A stretch of 38,507 nucleotides of DNA from NCBI GenBank assembly GCA_964374095.1, contig CAYJXJ010000022.1:1-38507 (forward strand). Direction: 5' to 3'. Each line of letters begins with the position of its first letter. Position 1 is the stretch's first letter. Positions 24,000-31,061 of this stretch are shown one piece after another. The position numbers and the translations under genes were made by a program. Origin of the DNA: CAYJXJ01 sp964374095. Lineage in GTDB: Bacteria > Elusimicrobiota > Elusimicrobia > UBA1565 > UBA9628. The notes below the pieces were generated by a model. It saw only the letters and a program-made list of their open reading frames with translations. It was not told the origin of the DNA and did no database searches.

Positions 24000-24569
24000 A
24001 TGGAGCCGACAGACCCCGCCGCCCCGACCGAGACCAGTCCGCTCAAATGGTTCCTGATCGCCGCCCTTCCCGTCGCCATCCTCTGCGGACTCGCGGCCCG
24101 TTCGGAGCGCAGAGCCGCGGCCATTCGCGCCGCGAATGAGGCGGCCCCGGCGGAGGACCTGAAAAGTCTTCGCGCGCCGGACTTCACCCCCGCCATGGAA
24201 GCCCTGATCGGGAAGGGGCGGTCTCACTTGAAATCCCTGGCGCGCCTCCAGCTCGCGTACCGCTCCCGTCACGGGCGCTGGGCCGCCGACATGGACGAAT
24301 TGTCCGCCGTCGTCAAATCCAGCGAGGCATTCAAGGCGCGCCTAAGCGCGGTATTCCCCGAGGGTGATATTCGCTGCGAGGTCGAGGGATTGGTCCTGTC
24401 CATGCGCGGCCGGGTCACGGGCGCCCGGGACTTCGGCCTTCTCATCAGCGGCACGCCGGAGGGATTCCTCCTGCCCGAGTTGGAGTTCGGCGGCAAACGC
24501 TTCGAGCCTGAAAATGTCGAGGGCGCGAAGGCCTCAGGGGCCGAGAGCCGGACGCAGCAGCCGGACTGA
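24000..24569 (+). CDS. Unrecognised single-pass membrane protein
   Basis: A 189-aa protein with one N-terminal membrane helix (about residues 17-33, FLIAALPVAILCGLAA) followed by a soluble domain. A central stretch (SLARLQLAYRSRHGRWAADM) recalls the alpha-helix and Gly turn of type IV pilin-like proteins, but there is no prepilin peptidase site, so I do not call it a pilin. The 3' end overlaps that of the convergent pseudocyclase gene by 36 bases (24534-24569). It is divergent from unit 1. Function unknown; a periplasmic domain anchored in the inner membrane is likely. Confidence 0.7.
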   Translation: MEPTDPAAPTETSPLKWFLIAALPVAILCGLAARSERRAAAIRAANEAAPAEDLKSLRAPDFTPAMEALIGKGRSHLKSLARLQLAYRSRHGRWAADMDELSAVVKSSEAFKARLSAVFPEGDIRCEVEGLVLSMRGRVTGARDFGLLISGTPEGFLLPELEFGGKRFEPENVEGAKASGAESRTQQPD

Positions 24570-26120
24570 GCCGGCGCCCGGGACCTTGGCGCGGCCATCC
24601 TCGGCTGAGAACTCCCGGCCCAGCAGGGCATGGCTGGCCTCGGACAGGGCGATGATGTCGGCGGGGGCCGATTTCGCCAGCTCCAGGGCGATAGGCACGG
24701 CGGGGCCGAGCACGGCGTAGTCCTGGCGGTCCGGGCACCCGATCTGGCCCAACAGGACCTGTCCGGTATGGATCCCCGCCCGCAGGGCCACGGGCTTCCC
24801 CCAGCGGTTTCGGGAGTACTCGGACCAGATCCCCAGGATATCCCGCGCGGCGCGGGCCGCCGAGACGGCGTGGTTTGGCCCGTCCGTGCCCTTGCCCCAA
24901 CGCGGCATGGCCCCGAAGACGCCCAGGACTCCCCCCCGGATGAAAGCGTCGACATGGCCGCCGTTTGCTTTGATGCCGTCGAAAACGGTCTGAAAGTAGG
25001 GATGGAGCAGCTCGCCGACCTCGCGGGGGGTGCGGGCGCCGCAGCAGGAATCGAAGTCATGCAGGTCCACGAACAGGAGGGTGACCTCGCAGGCGCGCAG
25101 CACCGGATCCCATGGAATCCCGTTTCGAGACTCCTCGACCAGGCGCCGCGCCCCTTCGCGCCCGAAGTGCCGCCGCATGGCGGATTCGAGCCGGGATTCC
25201 AGGGCCTGGGCCTCCAGCGTGAGCTGCAGGCCGACCAGGCCGCACAGGGCGTTGGCGAGGTAGGGATCCGCGTCGGCAAAGGGCACGCGCTGGTGCCGGT
25301 TGTCCAGGTAGAGCAGGCCCAGACGCCCGCGATTGCCGGTCAAGGGGATCAGGAGGCCGGAGGTGATGTTCTGCTCTATCTGGCTCTTGGTGGGATCCGG
25401 CATGGCCGCCCGGAGCAGGAAGGCCTCGCCGGGGGGCAGGGACTGCACCAACCCGGAGCTGAACCTGAAATCCTTGGTCCGCCCCACCCCCCGCTGCAGG
25501 GCCATGCGGACCGCCGGGCGTTGGTCGGGGCCGAAGACGAGCACGGCCGCGACCTCGGCCGCGGGAATCTTTTCCAGGGCGAATTCGAGGATCGCCTGCA
25601 GTATGCCCTCATGGTCGGAGGCGCGGTGGAGCCGGGGGTGGAGGTCATGGAGGTGGGCATAGCCGGCCTTGAAGCGGGCATCCGTCTTTTCCAAGGCCAG
25701 GACCTGGATGGCCCCGCGCTCGGCGGGCTGCGGTTGATCGTCCTCGAGCGCGAAGACCCAGGGCCCGATCTGGAGAGAGTCCCCCCCCGTCAAGGTGGCG
25801 GGGGCGGTCAGGGCTTTCCCGTTGACCAAGGTCCCGCTCACGCTGGGCTTTTTGCGGCCCGTCCCCGGCATCTCCCCGAGACTCCCGTCCCGGATGCGGT
25901 GCCGGGAGCCCTCCATGACGACATGGCAATGCCAGCGGCTCGTGGACGCGCGCAGTTTCTCGGAGGTGGGCAGGACCAATTGGCAGTCCAGGGCGCGTCC
26001 GATCACGAAGGGAGTCTCGCCGAGCGGTATGGCCTTCTCCCCGCCCCCGCCCTCGCGCAAGATCCAGCACGGGGGCTTCGAGACAAAGGAGCACGACGGC
26101 GGGGCCACTAGCCGGATCAT
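24534..26120 (-). CDS. FHA-GAF-class III cyclase-like protein, probably catalytically degenerate
   Basis: 528 aa from ATG 26120; a TTG at 26144 is an alternative. Residues 38-125 form an FHA domain (FVIGRALDCQLVLP, STSRWHCHV, TLVNGK, GGDSLQIG) that would bind phosphothreonine. Residues about 150-300 resemble a GAF domain. Residues 345-505 follow the class III cyclase fold: LLFVDLHDF keeps the first metal Asp352, and GIHTGQVLLGQIG is present. However, the usual KFIGD..MA.FG segment reads AFIRGGVLGVFG, losing the substrate Lys and the second metal Asp. The usual IGD.VN..ARLE reads LGPAVPIALELA, losing the Asp/Asn/Arg set. It is therefore likely a pseudoenzyme that senses or scaffolds. It shares a divergent promoter with the TolB-like gene and sits between the two Pel-like units. 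Confidence 0.85.
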   Translation of the reverse strand: MIRLVAPPSCSFVSKPPCWILREGGGGEKAIPLGETPFVIGRALDCQLVLPTSEKLRASTSRWHCHVVMEGSRHRIRDGSLGEMPGTGRKKPSVSGTLVNGKALTAPATLTGGDSLQIGPWVFALEDDQPQPAERGAIQVLALEKTDARFKAGYAHLHDLHPRLHRASDHEGILQAILEFALEKIPAAEVAAVLVFGPDQRPAVRMALQRGVGRTKDFRFSSGLVQSLPPGEAFLLRAAMPDPTKSQIEQNITSGLLIPLTGNRGRLGLLYLDNRHQRVPFADADPYLANALCGLVGLQLTLEAQALESRLESAMRRHFGREGARRLVEESRNGIPWDPVLRACEVTLLFVDLHDFDSCCGARTPREVGELLHPYFQTVFDGIKANGGHVDAFIRGGVLGVFGAMPRWGKGTDGPNHAVSAARAARDILGIWSEYSRNRWGKPVALRAGIHTGQVLLGQIGCPDRQDYAVLGPAVPIALELAKSAPADIIALSEASHALLGREFSAEDGRAKVPGAGSVRLLRPALGP

Positions 26121-26145
26121 GGGACGCTGGGGGGTCGCGGGCAAA

Positions 26146-26155
26146 TGTTATCATA
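26146..26155. promoter_or_regulatory. Superimposed divergent promoters
   Basis: Plus strand: TG at 26146-26147, one base, TATCAT at 26149-26154, start near 26161. Minus strand: TATGAT at 26155-26150, start near 26143. The two -10 hexamers overlap on the near-symmetric TATCATA core, so polymerase could bind in only one orientation at a time. The plus transcript feeds the TolB-like gene and unit 2; the minus transcript feeds the pseudocyclase. Confidence 0.45.
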
Positions 26156-26175
26156 TCCGTTCCGCTGATAAGATC

Positions 26176-27162
26176 ATGGCGAGGATCCTGCTGATCGTTC
26201 TGGCTCTCCCGTCTCGGCTGGAAGCGGGAGACCGGGGGCGTCCCAGGCGCCCCGATGGGGCGGTCCGGGTCGCGGCCTGCCCCGGCGCTCAGAGCTGCCA
26301 GAATCCGGTCTTTTCCCCCGACGGCCGGCTGCTGCTTTTCACCAGGTTCAGGAACGGCTACAATCGGGGTCCGTCCGAATTGGTGCGGGTCGCGCGGGAT
26401 GGGACGCAAGAGAGGGTTTTGATCCCCGCGGAGGACTCCGATAACGTGAACGCCTCCAATGGAAGCTGGGTCGGCCGCCGCCTGTGCTGGGCCTCGGACC
26501 GCGCCGGCGGCGCCGAGGAAATTTTCGCGGCCAACGATGACGGCTCGGGCGTCCGCCGGCTGACCAGCCACCCGGCCGGCCGAGGCTCCTACGTGGAGCC
26601 CGTCTTCAACCCCGTCCAGCCGGACCTCATACTTTTCGAGCACGCCCCCCCCGGCCGCCGTGCGCACCGGATCAAGCTCATGGATTCAACCTCCGGCGGC
26701 CGTCCCCGGGACCTCACCGGCGGGGGTCCCGACGACCGCCTCCCTTCCTGGTCGCCCGACGGGCGCAAAGTGCTTTTTCAGCGCGCCGATCCCGGGGACG
26801 ACCGTTGGACGATCTACGTCGCGGAGCTCTCCACCGGCCCGGAGCCTTCCCTGAGCGGGCTTCGGGCCGTCTCCCCGGACGCCTGCGACGCCACGGACGC
26901 CTCCTGGGCCCGCGGAGGAAGGCTCATCCTCGCATCGAGCGACTGCGGCGGGCTCGCGGCGCCCAACATACTCGCCTTCGCCGCCTCCGGAACCGGGGCC
27001 CCGATCCGGATCACCCGCTCGGACCTTGAGGATGGGGCTCCCTCCTCCTCGCCGGATGGGAAATGGATCGCCTTCGAGTCTCACGTCGAAAAGAGCCCGG
27101 AGTCCCGCTCGGAAATCTGGATCATCCCGGCCCCGGATCCAGCCGCCGCGGCGCAGCGCTGA
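26176..27162 (+). CDS. TolB/WD40-like beta-propeller protein
   Basis: A 328-aa protein from ATG 26176, chosen because it follows the promoter and starts a signal peptide (MARILLIVLALPSRLEAG); the frame is open further upstream but that region is the antisense of the pseudocyclase. PD40-type propeller blades recur: NPVFSPDGRLLLFTRF, GRRLCWASDRAGGAEEIF, LPSWSPDGRKVLFQRA, ASWARGGRLILASSD and APSSSPDGKWIAFESH. The C-terminus is Pro/Ala-rich. TolB-like propellers act in the periplasm as protein-interaction platforms. Only six bases separate it from the TPR/barrel gene, so it is probably the first gene of the unit 2 operon. It may support exporter assembly, which is inference from position. Confidence 0.82.
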   Translation: MARILLIVLALPSRLEAGDRGRPRRPDGAVRVAACPGAQSCQNPVFSPDGRLLLFTRFRNGYNRGPSELVRVARDGTQERVLIPAEDSDNVNASNGSWVGRRLCWASDRAGGAEEIFAANDDGSGVRRLTSHPAGRGSYVEPVFNPVQPDLILFEHAPPGRRAHRIKLMDSTSGGRPRDLTGGGPDDRLPSWSPDGRKVLFQRADPGDDRWTIYVAELSTGPEPSLSGLRAVSPDACDATDASWARGGRLILASSDCGGLAAPNILAFAASGTGAPIRITRSDLEDGAPSSSPDGKWIAFESHVEKSPESRSEIWIIPAPDPAAAAQR

Positions 27163-27168
27163 GGCCGC

Positions 27169-29025
27169 TTGCGCGCCCGCCCGCTCCTGGCCTTGGCGCT
27201 CTCGGCGGCAGGCTTCCTTCTGGAACCTTTCGCGGCAAGTGCCGGGGCTCCGCCGGCCGCCGGCGACGAGCGCAGCTCGGACGCGCTGCGGCTTCATGAG
27301 CGGGGCAAGATGGACGCGGCGATTTACCTCCTCCAACAGGTGGCCGCCGACGACCCGGAGAACACGGTCGTCCTCTTCAAGCTCGGGGAGCTCGCCATCT
27401 CGGCCAAGAATTGGGCCTACGCCATCGAGGTTCTGCGCCGGGCCGCCGACCTCAGGCCCCGGGACGTCACCGCGCGGCTGGTCCTGATGGATGTCTTTCG
27501 CGCCTACCAGATGCCCATCCAGGAGATCATGGCCGCGCGCGAGATCCTCGCCCTGGAACCGCGCCACCGCCAGACCCTCGGGCGCCTGGCGGCCCTCTAT
27601 GAGGACCAGGACATGCCCGAGGAGGAGGAGCAGATCCGCCGCCGGCTGGCCGAGGTCATCCCGGAGGACTATCCCAACCTGAAGCGCCTGGCGGTCATGT
27701 TGGAAAAGCGCGGGGAGACCTGGGAGGCGGCCCTGGTCTATGAGACCATCGCGGAGCGCTTTCCCGACCAGGCCAACGACGCCAAGACCCTGGCCCGCCT
27801 GTACGGGACCGAAGGGGACCGTTACGCGGAGTACCACCAGTGGCGCCGGGCCCGCCGTCTCCCGGGAGCCTCCTCCGCCGCGGCGCGCCGCGCGGAGGCC
27901 GCGGCCTACGGGATTCAAAAGCGCCAGCTGCGGCGCTTCGATCCCGTCTCCGCCTTTGCCGAGTGGAAGAGGAACACCGGATCGGTCGACGAGGTGCATG
28001 TCCTCAACGTCAACCTGAGCGCCATGCGGCCTCACCTGGACCGCTTCGCCGCGCTCGGGGCCGTGGGACGCTATCGCCAGCAGCTCTACCTGCCCCCGCG
28101 GGAATTGACCGGCAGACGGGAGATCCGCTCCCACCGGCTCATGCTGGCCGGCCGCTACGGCTGGAGGGGAAACCAGACGCGGCTTGAAGCGCTGGGCGGC
28201 TATGAGCACATCGCGGTCCTCGGGGACACGGCGGCCGTGGACCCGGCGCAGAGCGACCCCGCTTCCTTCCTGTTTCTTGAGAAGCGCCGCTTCGGCGGCT
28301 TCGCGTTGGCGGGGGCGGCGAATCTCAGCCACGCCGCCACTCCGGAACTGAGCCTGGGAGCCTCGCTCCTCCACGAACCTCTGGAGGACTTGGACGCCTA
28401 TGTGCGCCTGATCTCCAAGACGGGAGGGACCCTCTCCTTGTCCTATGCCTGGCCCGGCGGCGCGGGCATCGAGGGGAGACACGCCTACGACCGCGTCACC
28501 AGCACGAGCAGCGCCCCCGCCAACGGCCGCACCCACGCCTCGCTGACGTTGACGATTCCCCTCTGGATTTCCGGAGCGATCCGCGACCGGAGCGGCTGGC
28601 GGGTCGGGAGCCTCGACCCCATCCCCGATCAGGAGCTCCGGCTGGGCTATGTCTTCGACTACCTCGACGACGCGCGCGCCACCACTCTCTACTCGACCTG
28701 GAAAAGGGAACTGCGCCAGACGGTGAGTCTGCTGGGGAGGTCCCGCCTGGCCTGGAAACTCCACCTGTTCTCGGAAGGAAAGCTCGGGTGGGGACGCGTC
28801 CAATCCTATCATCGGGAAATCAGGGCCGGCTTGCGCTACGAGGACCCGGAGAGTCTCAGCCACGTCGCCCTGGGCTACATGAAATCGATCGCCGAGACCG
28901 TGGACCAGACCCAGCCCGCGCGCACCGTCGGAAAGTCCCGCTCCGTGGGCGCCGAGTTCGAGCTGGCCTGGCAATTCGGCAAGAAGGCGAGCCCCGCTCC
29001 GGGGGAGCGCCGGAGGCGCAAATAG
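27169..29025 (+). CDS. TPR plus outer-membrane beta-barrel exporter (PelB/PgaA-like), unit 2
   Basis: 618 aa from a TTG start at 27169 with a nearby GAGG and six bases after the previous stop. There is a signal peptide (residues 1-27), TPR-like helix pairs at about 35-250 (AIEVLRRAADLRPRDVTARL, IMAAREILALEPRHRQTLGR), and a strand-rich C-terminal half. The last predicted strand (SVGAEFELAWQFG) is followed by a 16-residue basic tail, so the terminal aromatic signal is not at the very end, unlike the unit 1 paralogue. The architecture matches PelB/PgaA exporters. In this operon it precedes the glycosidase and the deacetylase, whereas in unit 1 it comes last, so the two units are not simple copies. 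Export function is inferred. Confidence 0.76.
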   Translation: MRARPLLALALSAAGFLLEPFAASAGAPPAAGDERSSDALRLHERGKMDAAIYLLQQVAADDPENTVVLFKLGELAISAKNWAYAIEVLRRAADLRPRDVTARLVLMDVFRAYQMPIQEIMAAREILALEPRHRQTLGRLAALYEDQDMPEEEEQIRRRLAEVIPEDYPNLKRLAVMLEKRGETWEAALVYETIAERFPDQANDAKTLARLYGTEGDRYAEYHQWRRARRLPGASSAAARRAEAAAYGIQKRQLRRFDPVSAFAEWKRNTGSVDEVHVLNVNLSAMRPHLDRFAALGAVGRYRQQLYLPPRELTGRREIRSHRLMLAGRYGWRGNQTRLEALGGYEHIAVLGDTAAVDPAQSDPASFLFLEKRRFGGFALAGAANLSHAATPELSLGASLLHEPLEDLDAYVRLISKTGGTLSLSYAWPGGAGIEGRHAYDRVTSTSSAPANGRTHASLTLTIPLWISGAIRDRSGWRVGSLDPIPDQELRLGYVFDYLDDARATTLYSTWKRELRQTVSLLGRSRLAWKLHLFSEGKLGWGRVQSYHREIRAGLRYEDPESLSHVALGYMKSIAETVDQTQPARTVGKSRSVGAEFELAWQFGKKASPAPGERRRRK

Positions 29026-29027
29026 GC

Positions 29028-31061
29028 ATGGGCCGCCGCACGGGAGGACTTCCGCGGAGGGGGCGGCTGGTCCTGTTGCTGGCGGCCGCCCTGCTCGGCC
29101 TGCCCCGGTCCTTCGCGGGCGCGCCCGCGCCCGGCCGGGATTGGCTGCGCCGGGCCCGCATCGCGGGTCTCGGCCTCCATGAAACCATGAGCGACGCCAG
29201 CCTCGAGGAGAGCCTGGCAAGGCTGGCGGCCCAGGGGGTCACCGTGGTCGAGGCGGACAGCTCCCTGTCGGACTATCTCTCGGAGGCCGATTTCACGGCC
29301 GAGCTGGCCTTCATCCGGAGGGCCGTGAAGATCGCCCATGCCCGGGGCCTGCGCATCGTCTGGTACTACCCCGCGCTCGAGGTCATCACGCCGGATGGCG
29401 GAAAGGGCCGCCATTCCATCTGGCGGGAGCATCCGGACTGGGTCCAACGCAATTTCGACCGGAAGACTTTCAATCGCTTCGTGGGAAGCCTGGTTTTCTG
29501 GGTCGAACCGACCGACGAGAGCGCGTGGATGTGCCCCAACTCCCCCTTCCGGGATTTCTTCTACGGCCGGGTGAAGCGTCTGGCCGAAACCGGCCTCGAC
29601 GGCCTCTGGCTTGACGTGCCCCTGTTCAACTCCATCGTGGGCCGTTGGCCCTGCGCGGATTCCTTTTGCCGCCTCAAGTTCTCGCAGGAGACCGGCGAGA
29701 CCATGCCCCGGAAGCTGGATTTCAGGGACCGCGCGCTGCGGCGGTGGGTGGCCTGGCGCCACAAGACCCTCGCGGATTTCCTTCGCGGGGCCCACGACGC
29801 GTTGCGCAAGGTCAACCCCGAGGCCCGCACCGTGGTCGAGGTGGTGTCCTGCGACCACCTGATAAACTCCGTCGAGGGACTCGACGCCACCACCCTGGAC
29901 CGGGACCTGGACGTCGTCTGGGAGCTTGACGCCATCAGCGACACCACCGCCATGGCCGACGCCTCCCGGGAGGACTGGAAGCAGATGATGGTCATCTACA
30001 AGTTCTGCGCGGGGGCTTCGGCCGAGCGGGCGCGCTGGGCCTTCACCTACGGCTTCCGTGAGCACGACGCCCAGCTGGTCATGGCCTCGGCCCTCGCCGC
30101 GCAGGTCAACCCCTACGAGACCCGCATACCGCAGATGGCGCTGAGCGTGGGCCAGGCCTACCGCGCCCGGATGTTCGGCTGGATAAATGAGCATTCCTCC
30201 GCCATCTTCGAGTCCACATCCCGGGCCGAGGTGGCCGTGGTGTATTCGCCCGCGTCCCGGGACTACGTGGACGGCGCGCGCCCGGGCGGTTTTTACCTGA
30301 GCCCCTCGGCCCCTAATCCGGGCTACCACTGGGTGAACACGGCCGCGACCTCCCTTTCCCGGACCCGCTACCTCGCGGAGTACCGGGGCTGGGCCGCCAT
30401 GTTGTTGGAGGCCCATGTCCCCTTCGACATCCTGACCTCCAACCAGGTCGACGCCGCGGCCTTGAGCCGCTACCGCGCCGTGATCCTGCCGGGAGCGGAC
30501 GCCCTCTCGGACGCGGAGCACGCCCGGCTCGCGGGATACGCCCGGCAGGGGGGGACGCTGATCGTGACGGGGCCAAACGCCGGCACCATGAACGAGTTCG
30601 GGGACCGGCGGGCCCAGCCCCTGTGGTCCGCGCCGCGCGGCGCGCCCGCGCCGCCGGGGAAGGGCCGGGTCATCATCCAGCGGGACCTTTCGGGGCGGCG
30701 CGCCCTGCTGAGGCCCGGGTCAAAGCTTCCGGTCCCGCTCCTTTCCTGGCTCAAGGAGGCCGGCGTGTCTCCGGTCCTGGAAGGGGAGGACCCGATCTAT
30801 GTCCAGGCCTATGCCCGAGGGCCCGACCTGATCCTGCACCTGGTCAACTACGGCTGGACGGGCCGCAAGCCCCTCAAGCCTTCCGCGGCGCTGGCCCGGG
30901 TCAGCCTCCCCTGGGAGGAGGGACGGGACGTCGGCGCGGTCGCCGCGTCCGAGCCGGGACTTCCCGCGCGCAAACTCGCCTACACCCGAAGCGGAGGGCG
31001 GCTTTCCTTCTCGGTCCCCTTCCTGATCAACGCCTTGGTCACGGTCCAGGGGGCGCCGTGA
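29028..31061 (+). CDS. Large secreted TIM-barrel glycoside hydrolase-like protein with GATase-like domain
   Basis: 677 aa, ATG 29028 two bases after the previous stop. Signal peptide about residues 1-31. A TIM-barrel region follows to about residue 400 with glycosidase-type motifs: GVTVVEADSSLSDYL, GLRIVWYYPALEVITPDGG, HPDWVQRN, GLDGLWLDVPLFNSIVG and ARTVVEVVSCDHLINS. It resembles hypothetical glycosyl hydrolase family 6 (GHL6)/GH42-type barrels, not GH114. A flavodoxin-like domain at about 480-520 (YRAVILPGADALSDAEHARL, then GGTLIVTGPN) looks like the GATase-like trimerisation domain of beta-galactosidases. It is coupled to the PelA-like gene by a GTGA overlap, the same junction type as in unit 1, so it probably plays the hydrolase role in unit 2. 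Substrate unknown. Confidence 0.8.
   Translation: MGRRTGGLPRRGRLVLLLAAALLGLPRSFAGAPAPGRDWLRRARIAGLGLHETMSDASLEESLARLAAQGVTVVEADSSLSDYLSEADFTAELAFIRRAVKIAHARGLRIVWYYPALEVITPDGGKGRHSIWREHPDWVQRNFDRKTFNRFVGSLVFWVEPTDESAWMCPNSPFRDFFYGRVKRLAETGLDGLWLDVPLFNSIVGRWPCADSFCRLKFSQETGETMPRKLDFRDRALRRWVAWRHKTLADFLRGAHDALRKVNPEARTVVEVVSCDHLINSVEGLDATTLDRDLDVVWELDAISDTTAMADASREDWKQMMVIYKFCAGASAERARWAFTYGFREHDAQLVMASALAAQVNPYETRIPQMALSVGQAYRARMFGWINEHSSAIFESTSRAEVAVVYSPASRDYVDGARPGGFYLSPSAPNPGYHWVNTAATSLSRTRYLAEYRGWAAMLLEAHVPFDILTSNQVDAAALSRYRAVILPGADALSDAEHARLAGYARQGGTLIVTGPNAGTMNEFGDRRAQPLWSAPRGAPAPPGKGRVIIQRDLSGRRALLRPGSKLPVPLLSWLKEAGVSPVLEGEDPIYVQAYARGPDLILHLVNYGWTGRKPLKPSAALARVSLPWEEGRDVGAVAASEPGLPARKLAYTRSGGRLSFSVPFLINALVTVQGAP

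Noticed and set aside
24000..24569. Type IV pilin-like protein
   Set aside because: There is a short resemblance in one helix, but no prepilin cleavage site (G followed by F/M and E5) is present before the membrane helix.
24534..26120. Active adenylate cyclase supplying cAMP to the neighbouring receptor
   Set aside because: The second metal Asp, substrate Lys and the Asp/Asn/Arg of the last motif are all replaced, so activity is unlikely.
26686..29220. Long minus-strand open frame opposite the TolB-like and TPR/barrel genes
   Set aside because: It spans two unrelated plus-strand genes with clear domains; the translation has no domain signature.
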